Source: Parvularcula mediterranea (GTDB taxonomy: Bacteria > Pseudomonadota > Alphaproteobacteria > Caulobacterales > Parvularculaceae). Taken from it: a stretch of 64,000 nucleotides of DNA. The notes under the pieces were generated by a model. The model made no database searches. It had not been told where the DNA came from and worked only from the letters and a program-made list of their open reading frames with translations. Both the position numbers and the translations under genes were made by a program. The DNA is taken from positions 1,125,288-1,189,287 of the forward strand of contig NZ_JABFCX010000003.1 of assembly GCF_013085255.1 (NCBI RefSeq), written 5' to 3'. Positions 58,726 to 64,000 of this stretch are shown piece after piece (positions within the stretch are counted from its first letter, which is position 1; each line of letters opens with the position of its first letter).

Positions 58726-59532
58726 ATGACCATCGGCACTGTTCTTGTTCCGGCTTTCGATGACAAAGGCATCCGCCACGCCGTGCGTGCGGCGATGCCC
58801 TTCGTCCAGAAACTCCGAGCCAGCCTCAACGTCCTTCACGTGAGAGAGCGTTATCCGGCGGCGCATGTGGCCGAGTATTATTGGCATACAGAGGTCTTAA
58901 AGGAGTTTGCGGAGAAGGTCGCGCAGCGTGCGCAAGAGCTGAGAGTGGCGGCGGAGGAAGCTGCCGGGCGTAGCGATTTTACTTGGTTGCAGCCTGAGGG
59001 CGTTGAGGAGGCGGATTTCGGTCCCGCCTCGCGCATGGCCGATCTCATTGTGGCGCCGCCGCCGAACGTTTGCGGACGCCCAGATGCTCAAAGCCTCGTC
59101 GAGCAGTTGATGATCGGCTCCGGCCGCCCGGTACTGCTGACGCCGGAGGATGCGGAGCCCCGAGTTCCCAGTTCCTATCTCGTCGGATGGAACGGAAGTA
59201 TCGAAGCAACGCGGGCCCTCGCCGCGGCGCGTCCGCTCCTTGAGACTGCCAAGCGTGTCACGGTGGTTTCAGTCGGGGAGATCGACCGGCCCGCGCCCGA
59301 CGCTAGCGTCATCGCGGAGGCATTGAACAACGCTGGGATCAAGGCCGAAGGCAGAACCGTTGGCAAGATCGGTACCGTGACGGAAACACTGAAAGGCGAG
59401 GCTTCAGAAGCCGGCGCGGACGTGCTCCTGCTTGGCGCATACTCTCATTCAAGACTGAGGGAGCGTGTCCTGGGCGGCGTTACGAGAAAGACGATCAGGC
59501 AGCCCTTCATGCCGACGCTCCTCGTTCACTGA
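58726..59532 (+). CDS. Universal stress protein (tandem UspA domains)
   Basis: A 268-residue protein. The second domain has YLVGWNGSIEATRALAAARP and ends LLLGAYSHSRLRERVLGGVT, then PTLLVH. The first domain starts GTVLVPAFDDKGIRHAVRAA and is diverged in its ATP loop. It closely resembles in layout the Usp at 33628 and the dead copy just upstream, so these arose by duplication. AAGGAG precedes ATG 58726 by about 9 nt. Confidence 0.92.
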   Translation: MTIGTVLVPAFDDKGIRHAVRAAMPFVQKLRASLNVLHVRERYPAAHVAEYYWHTEVLKEFAEKVAQRAQELRVAAEEAAGRSDFTWLQPEGVEEADFGPASRMADLIVAPPPNVCGRPDAQSLVEQLMIGSGRPVLLTPEDAEPRVPSSYLVGWNGSIEATRALAAARPLLETAKRVTVVSVGEIDRPAPDASVIAEALNNAGIKAEGRTVGKIGTVTETLKGEASEAGADVLLLGAYSHSRLRERVLGGVTRKTIRQPFMPTLLVH

Positions 59533-59616
59533 ACGGTGCTGAGCACTTCGGCGAACAACAGCCGAGAGGGCTGAAAGCCTCAGAGATCAGGAAATAGAAC
59601 GATCACAGGGTAAGCG

Positions 59617-60003
59617 ATGAGCTACTATTTTTCTAAGACAGCGGCGATGTCATTCGAGGATGCGCTGACCAGGCTCGAGCAGCTGCTCGGTGAAGAAGGC
59701 TTCGGCATCTTGACGCGGATCGACGTGCAGGACGTTTTCCGAGCGAAGCTCGATGTACCATTTCGGCGGTATCTGATCTTGGGCGCCTGCAATCCGGACT
59801 TCGCGTTTGAAGCCCTCAAGGCGGAAGACAAGGTCGGAACCATGCTGCCGTGCAACGTCGTCGTTCAGGAGACGGGATCCGGGAGGGTTGAGGTTGCCGC
59901 GATCGATCCGGTCGCTTCCATGAGCGCTATCGATAATGGCTCGCTCAGGGTAGTATCTCAGGAGGTCCGGACGAGGCTGCAGCGTGTCATCGATAGCTGT
60001 TGA
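59617..60003 (+). CDS. DUF302-family protein
   Basis: A 128-residue protein of the DUF302 fold: FEDALTRLEQLLGEEGFGIL, YLILGACNPDFAFEALKAED, and MLPCNVVVQETGSGRVEVAA. Family members are small cytoplasmic or periplasmic proteins of unknown role, often near stress genes. It is the last gene of the cassette. No FNR-type box was found upstream. Length is normal. Confidence 0.9.
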   Translation: MSYYFSKTAAMSFEDALTRLEQLLGEEGFGILTRIDVQDVFRAKLDVPFRRYLILGACNPDFAFEALKAEDKVGTMLPCNVVVQETGSGRVEVAAIDPVASMSAIDNGSLRVVSQEVRTRLQRVIDSC

Positions 60004-60019
60004 GGAAGGTCTACCTGAG

Positions 60020-60053
60020 AAGCCGCTGTGAATGCGGCTTACCGGAGGTTTTT
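60020..60053 (+). terminator. Possible terminator at the right end of the stress cassette
   Basis: A perfect 7-bp stem, AAGCCGC (60020-60026) and GCGGCTT (60034-60040), with a 7-nt loop. A short T-run (60049-60053) follows after eight unpaired bases, farther than ideal, so this is a weak candidate. Confidence 0.35.
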
Positions 60054-60159
60054 GGCATTCTGGCCTCGAAACCTAGGTTGCGCAAAAGCTGGGTAGCTCG
60101 CATTCGGTTGTCAGGCCCCGACTAGCCAATGGTTGCGCAAATTTTCGCATCCTTGCATA

Positions 60160-60179
60160 AGTACGCTTTGGTGCGTACT
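60160..60179 (+). promoter_or_regulatory. Inverted repeat in front of the AAA ATPase gene
   Basis: AGTACGC (60160-60166), spacer TTTGGT, GCGTACT (60173-60179), a perfect 7-bp palindrome, followed at 60183-60188 by a third GCGTAC inside the start of the gene. A -10-like CATAAG overlaps the left arm and TTGCGC lies 17 bp upstream. Looks like an operator that would block the promoter. Confidence 0.5.
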
Positions 60180-60180
60180 C

Positions 60181-61308
60181 ATGCGTACCATGTCCGATTT
60201 CAATGCCGATCCCTGGCACTTCCATCGACGCGAGCTGGCTGAGCGCACGGTCCTCGCTCTTACCAAGGGTCCGACGAAGGCCCTGACCCTTTTCGCTCCC
60301 CGGCGGAAGGGCAAGACGGAGTTCCTGCGCAAAGACCTGACCCCCGCTGCCGAGAAAGAGGGGCACGTGGTCGTCTACATCAGCTTCTGGGACCCGCTGG
60401 AGCCTCTTGCGCTGCTCGTCGACGCCCTCGAGCAGGCGGTCGCGAGAAAGACGATCACAGGAAAGGCGGGAGCTGCGGTTCGGCGGATCACCCCGAAGCT
60501 GAAGCTGTCCGCCAAACTGCCGGGTACCGGCGCGGGCGGGGAGATCGACCTGTCGCAGATTCCGCCGGAGACGAGAACCAGCCTCGTCGCCCATGTCGAC
60601 ACGCTTCTTGGTCGCCTCGAGAAGCCGAAGCGTAAGACGATCCTGCTGCTCGACGAAGTCCAGGAACTGGCGCGGCGGGAGCGCGACGAAGGGCTCGTGG
60701 CCGCGCTCCGCACGTCGCTTGATGTCCGTAGCGACGGCCTCAGCACGGTCTTCACCGGCAGCTCCCGCGAAGGTCTGCGTACGATGTTCTCAGCGTCCAA
60801 GGCGCCGTTCTTTCATTTTGGGAGCCAGTTCGATCTGGAGCCTCTGGGCGACGAGTTCGTCGATCACCTGATCGCTCGGGTCCTCGAGCTGAACGGCACG
60901 GCCTTGGACCGGGAGGTGGCGATCGAAGCCTACCGGTCCCTCGGCCGATCCCCCTACCATTTTCGAGCTCTGATAGAGGACATTGTTCTCAGGCCCGACC
61001 TGTCGATCGAAGATGCTCTGGTGGCGTACCGGCGGCGGCTCGCAGCGAAGCAGGGCTACGATACGTTCTGGCTCGGACTTAAGCCGCTTCACCGAGCCCT
61101 GCTCGGAGCCCTCGCAACCGAGTACCCACCCTTTGGTGCAGAGGCATCCGCCATGATCGAGAGCGAGACCGGCAAAGAGCCGGCAAAATCGACCGTGCAG
61201 CGCGCGCTCGCATCTCTAGCCGATCAGGGCATCATTGATCGCTGGGACGGCGACTGGCGTTTTGCCGACGATGAGCTCCGGATCTGGCTCTCCGCAGAGA
61301 GGGTATGA
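60181..61308 (+). CDS. AAA-type P-loop ATPase of unknown role
   Basis: A 375-residue protein. After a short N-terminus it has a Walker A-like FAPRRKGKTEFLR, Walker B as TILLLDEVQELARR, and a sensor-like TVFTGSSREGLRTMF. The C-terminal 90 residues predict a winged helix (KSTVQRALASLADQGIIDRW). This is the layout of STAND-like or archaeal-type ATPases found near mobile genes; toxin, defence or regulator roles are all possible. ATG 60181 is close to the inverted repeat and has no ribosome site; ATG 60190 is an alternative. It sits between the cassette and the integrase. Confidence 0.72.
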   Translation: MRTMSDFNADPWHFHRRELAERTVLALTKGPTKALTLFAPRRKGKTEFLRKDLTPAAEKEGHVVVYISFWDPLEPLALLVDALEQAVARKTITGKAGAAVRRITPKLKLSAKLPGTGAGGEIDLSQIPPETRTSLVAHVDTLLGRLEKPKRKTILLLDEVQELARRERDEGLVAALRTSLDVRSDGLSTVFTGSSREGLRTMFSASKAPFFHFGSQFDLEPLGDEFVDHLIARVLELNGTALDREVAIEAYRSLGRSPYHFRALIEDIVLRPDLSIEDALVAYRRRLAAKQGYDTFWLGLKPLHRALLGALATEYPPFGAEASAMIESETGKEPAKSTVQRALASLADQGIIDRWDGDWRFADDELRIWLSAERV

Positions 61309-61446
61309 CGGGACTCAGCGCGAAAAATGACGTCAGATTTTGCTACAGATAATTTTCGCTTTTTGCTATGTTTCTAACTAGAGGTAATAGTGCAAGCCAT
61401 TGAACGATATGCCTATATTAGGTTTAGTTGAAGCGCATCGCCGCCG

Positions 61447-62613
61447 CTAGCTCGCATGATCTGTTTCCCCTCCGAAGAAGCGGTTTAAAACTGTCTCCGT
61501 CCGGTCTTTGACTTCACGCGTTGGATCATTCGCAAGGTGCGCGTACCTCGCTGTCGTTTGAACTTGCTTGTGCCCGAGAAGGGCACCGATCATTGGAAGC
61601 GAGGCGCCCTGGTTTGCCGCCACGGAGGCGAAACTGTGCCTAAGGTCGTGAAGGCGAACGTCATCGAGGCCAGCCGCATCTCGAATAGCGCGCCACGGTT
61701 TCTGAATGTTGACCAGCCGAGAGCCGACGCGCTGACCACAGAAGACATACGGGTTGCCTTCCTTGCGAGGAAGTCGAAGGAGTAGGGCGACTTCTGTATC
61801 GGAAAGAAGTACCGGCTTCGCCCCAGTCTTCGAGTCGCGAAGCAACAGCAGCTTACGCTCAAAATCGACGTCTCTCCACTGAAGGTCGAGAACCTCACCG
61901 AGACGAGCGCCGGTCAGCGCGAGTAGGCGAATGGCATTCACGACATACGTGCTTGCCGTCTTGCCATCGGCAGCGTCCAAGGCCTGCCCAAGTCGGTGCA
62001 TCTCGTCGGTCGACAGATACCGATCTCGCTTTGTCTCACGATAGAATTTTACCTCGCGGCAAGGATTGGTATTTCGTTCGCGTACCCCCCAATCCTCTGC
62101 CTTCGTGCACATGTGAGAGACAAGGGCCACCACACGGTTGGCAAGCGTCGGTTTCGCTTTGAGAGACCGGTGGAGGCGCCGCACGTCTTCACCGTCGAGG
62201 TCGGTGATAAGAATTCGTCCGAGTTTGGGACGGACATGGTTTTTGAGATTGTATCGGTCGCTCGAGGCCGAAGAGGGCTTTTTGTAAAGCTCGATCCAGT
62301 CTCGATCATAGCGGTCGGCGAACTCGCTGACGGTAAGGCCTTCTCGACGTTCGGCCTTCTTAGCTGCAGGATCTCCGCCTGCTCGGATCTCGAAGAATAA
62401 TTCGGCGGCGCGTTTGCGTGCCGCATCCGGGGTCCAAGGCTTGCCGTGCTCTCCGATCGTGAGCCATCTTTGCCTGTCACCGGCCCGATACTTCAGAACG
62501 TAGAAGGCTGCCCCACTCTTGCGGCGACGGCAGCCGAAACCCTTCAACTCTGAGTCCCATGCTGTGCTGCCGACCGGGACCGCATCGACAATGCGCTTCG
62601 TCAAACGGCTCAT
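61447..62613 (-). CDS. int: Tyrosine recombinase (phage/ICE-type integrase)
   Basis: A 388-residue integrase with an N-terminal DUF4102-like part (LTKRIVDAVPVGSTAWDSEL, then LTIGEHGKPWTPDAARKRAA). The catalytic domain is intact: Arg in LLALTGARLGEVLDLQWRDV, Lys region in RDSKTGAKPVLLSD, HDLRHSF (H-x-x-R), LGHKQVQTTARYAHL (His and the nucleophile Tyr). ATG 62613 was chosen as the start of the conserved N-terminus. The gene lies about 190 bp from the tRNA-His fragment that is its likely attachment site and reads away from it. Confidence 0.93.
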   Translation of the reverse strand: MSRLTKRIVDAVPVGSTAWDSELKGFGCRRRKSGAAFYVLKYRAGDRQRWLTIGEHGKPWTPDAARKRAAELFFEIRAGGDPAAKKAERREGLTVSEFADRYDRDWIELYKKPSSASSDRYNLKNHVRPKLGRILITDLDGEDVRRLHRSLKAKPTLANRVVALVSHMCTKAEDWGVRERNTNPCREVKFYRETKRDRYLSTDEMHRLGQALDAADGKTASTYVVNAIRLLALTGARLGEVLDLQWRDVDFERKLLLLRDSKTGAKPVLLSDTEVALLLRLPRKEGNPYVFCGQRVGSRLVNIQKPWRAIRDAAGLDDVRLHDLRHSFASVAANQGASLPMIGALLGHKQVQTTARYAHLANDPTREVKDRTETVLNRFFGGETDHAS

Positions 62614-62798
62614 AATCAACGGTCCCGAAATTGAGGTTGCTCTCGACGTGAGGGTACGAAGCTGGCAACCACATGGCAACCAAATTAGCGGAATTCATAG
62701 CTATCAGTAGGCATCAAAAACGAAGCAAAAATCTCAAAAAACAGCTGATTTGCAATAGCTTAACTACATAGCATAAAGCTTCAAAAATGCGCCAAAAA
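62614..62798. other. AT-rich region between integrase and attachment site
   Basis: About 185 bp, clearly more AT-rich than its surroundings, with short A-runs repeated on one face (CAAAAACG, GCAAAAATC, CAAAAATGCG, CCAAAAATTG). This is the kind of region where integrase arm sites, IHF and an excisionase bind, but no specific site can be assigned. No gene. Confidence 0.5.
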
Positions 62799-62847
62799 TT
62801 GATTGTGGATCAAGAGGTCGTAGGTTCGATTCCCACAGGCGGTACCA
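62799..62847 (+). other. attR-like site: 3' half of a tRNA-His gene
   Basis: From TTGA (62799-62802) on, the sequence is a tRNA 3' half: anticodon loop TTGTGGA with GTG (His), stem TCAA, variable loop, T-arm with GGTTCGATT, acceptor strand AGGCGGT, A73 and CCA (62845-62847). The upstream half is absent; bases before it do not fold as a tRNA. The T-stem has one A-C mismatch. A73 without a G-1/C73 pair is a known trait of alphaproteobacterial tRNA-His. A fragment of this kind beside an integrase is the mark of an element inserted into a tRNA gene. Confidence 0.8.
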
Positions 62848-62947
62848 TTTTCCCTTTTGAAAACATGCCTCTGCGTTGCGCTATCGGCCTCGCTGGAGTT
62901 CCTGTGCCCTGTCTCCTATAGGTCGAACAAAGACCGAGGGAGACACC

Positions 62948-64000
62948 ATGACTACAATTACCGAGCTGCGCGTCAGGCGCGGCGACCTCGCCAACTCCGA
63001 AATCGCAGAATACCAGCATCAGGGCCTCGAAGACGGCGAAGCGCTCCTCGAAGTTGAGCGCTTCGGCCTCACCGCCAACAACGTCACCTACGGCATTGTC
63101 GGCGAGCAGATCGGCTACTGGCAGTTCTTCCCGACCCCGGACGCGCCGGAGACAGGCATCATCCCCGTCTGGGGCTTCGGCAAGGTGGTGGCGTCCAAAA
63201 GCGCTGACCTCGCCGAGGGCGAAGAGCTCTACGGATACTTCCCGATGGGCAGCCATATGGTGATCAAGCCCAAGCGCCGGGGCGCCAACGTCATGGACAC
63301 CTCGCCCCACCGCGCCCAGCTGCCACCAGCCTACAATGCTTACCGCCTGACCGCAGAAGAAAACGATGCCGTCCGTGAGCGGAAGGATGCACGCGCCGTC
63401 CTCTTCCCGCTTTTTGCGACCTCCTACATCATCGCCGACTGGCTCGAAGATAATGACTTCTTCGGTGCCGAGCAGGTGGTGGTGACCAGCGCCTCCTCCA
63501 AGACAAGCTTCGGAACAGGTCACACGATCAAGCGGCTCGGCAAGGGCCTGCCCGTCATCGGCCTCACCTCGCCCCACCGCAAGGAATTCGTCCGTGAGCT
63601 GAAGGCCTTCGACGAAGTCCTCGGCTATGACGAGGTCGCCGAGATCGCCGACAAACCCACAGCGTTCGTCGACATGTCCGGCAACGCCGAGGTCATCACG
63701 GGCGTCCACAAGCACCTGGGCGACAACGTCAAGAACTCCGCCATCGTCGGCGCGACCCACTGGCAGGCCCCGCGCCAGCGCGAGCCGCTCCCCGGCGCCA
63801 AGCCGACCATGTTCTTCGCCCCGGCCCAGATCCAGAAGCGCGACACCGAACGCGGCGCGGGTGCTCTCATGGGCGATGCGCTCGGCGCATGGGTCGCGAT
63901 CTCCGACGGCCTCGGCGACCGGCTGGTCTATGAGCACCTGAAGGGCCCGAAGGACGTCCAGCAGGTCTGGACCGACACGGTGAAAGGCGAAGTCGACCCG
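62948..64000 (+). CDS. DUF2855-family protein, 5' part (runs off the window)
   Basis: The frame from ATG 62948 stays open to the window end (351 codons seen, no stop). It has ELRVRRGDLANSEIAEYQHQ, FGLTANNVTYGIVGEQIGYW, FPTPDAPETGIIPVWGFGKV, and later VVVTSASSKTSFGTGHTIKR, the DUF2855 layout, a family related in fold to medium-chain reductases. Function unknown. It begins 100 bp beyond the tRNA fragment, so it is the first gene of the presumed host chromosome. A long open frame on the other strand here is a shadow of its GC-rich codons. Confidence 0.85.
   Translation, partial: MTTITELRVRRGDLANSEIAEYQHQGLEDGEALLEVERFGLTANNVTYGIVGEQIGYWQFFPTPDAPETGIIPVWGFGKVVASKSADLAEGEELYGYFPMGSHMVIKPKRRGANVMDTSPHRAQLPPAYNAYRLTAEENDAVRERKDARAVLFPLFATSYIIADWLEDNDFFGAEQVVVTSASSKTSFGTGHTIKRLGKGLPVIGLTSPHRKEFVRELKAFDEVLGYDEVAEIADKPTAFVDMSGNAEVITGVHKHLGDNVKNSAIVGATHWQAPRQREPLPGAKPTMFFAPAQIQKRDTERGAGALMGDALGAWVAISDGLGDRLVYEHLKGPKDVQQVWTDTVKGEVDP

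Noticed and set aside
62799-62813. A TTGA...TCAA palindrome in the tRNA fragment
   Set aside because: Spacing is seven, not six, and it is the anticodon stem of tRNA-His, so it is not a FixK box.
62810-63937. A long open frame on the minus strand at the right edge (375 codons)
   Set aside because: It mirrors the GC-rich third positions of the DUF2855 gene, has no family pattern and starts inside the tRNA fragment. The plus strand encodes recognisable DUF2855 sequence.
1-64000. CRISPR arrays, rRNA genes, insertion sequences and complete tRNAs
   Set aside because: I saw no regularly spaced repeats, no rRNA sequence, no transposase and no full tRNA; only the tRNA-His 3' half is present.

Overview
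The window looks alphaproteobacterial: GC-rich, with a FixL-FixJ-FixK oxygen circuit, polyhydroxyalkanoate (PHA) genes, the DUF736/DUF2958/ArdC/ParB-like set usual on alphaproteobacterial conjugative elements, and a tRNA-His fragment with A73, a trait of this class. The order cannot be settled from the sequence. Almost the whole window (about 1-62,850) is one mobile element. Its right end is the 3' half of a tRNA-His gene (62,799-62,847) with a tyrosine recombinase beside it; the last 1.05 kb is the start of a DUF2855 gene on the presumed chromosomal flank. The left end of the element lies outside the window.

Layout. (1) 1-145: N-terminus of a MobF/TrwC-type relaxase on the minus strand. (2) 331-14,368: cargo that looks less GC-rich than the rest: an Xre/RES toxin-antitoxin pair, a LysE/PLP-decarboxylase/cupin operon, a MarR-GNAT fusion, two penicillin-binding-protein-like serine hydrolases, PhzF, a membrane-anchored AraC regulator, TetR and small membrane proteins. 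It separates the relaxase from its usual partner, the TrwB/VirD4-type coupling protein. (3) 14,482-17,498: coupling protein, small RHH-like protein and a divergent small transfer gene around an oriT candidate. (4) 17,658-23,100: a second cargo block (broken M23 peptidase, DUF6544, CPBP protease, serine hydrolase, amidohydrolase). (5) 23,203-28,756: element backbone (DUF2958, DUF736, ParB-like, two small genes, ArdC broken by an in-frame TGA) with a broken DUF1993 gene inside. (6) 29,247-60,003: a long, coherent low-oxygen/dormancy cassette. (7) 60,181-62,613: AAA ATPase and integrase.

The cassette is the main interest. It carries a heme-PAS histidine kinase (FixL), FixJ, a receiver-only regulator and a cysteine-poor FNR/FixK-type regulator with an E-x-x-S-R recognition helix. 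Around it are four intact universal stress proteins and one dead copy, Hsp20, an APH-P-loop kinase fusion, a bactofilin-like membrane protein, phasin, PHA synthase, FabI, MaoC-phosphotransacetylase, acetate kinase, cytochromes c and b, an ABC exporter with adaptor, a VIT-type transporter, a GNAT acetyltransferase, an AhpD-like protein, a Ca-type P-type ATPase and an alcohol dehydrogenase. I found eleven FNR/FixK-like boxes, TTG(A/C)-N6-(T/G)CAA or one mismatch from it, in front of these transcription units, most with the box centre 51-66 bp before the start codon. The gene content resembles the mycobacterial DosR dormancy regulon, but it is wired to FixLJ-FixK and carried on a mobile element.

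Several genes (M23 peptidase, DUF1993, ArdC, one USP) are interrupted by in-frame stop codons, so parts of the element are decaying or carry sequence errors.
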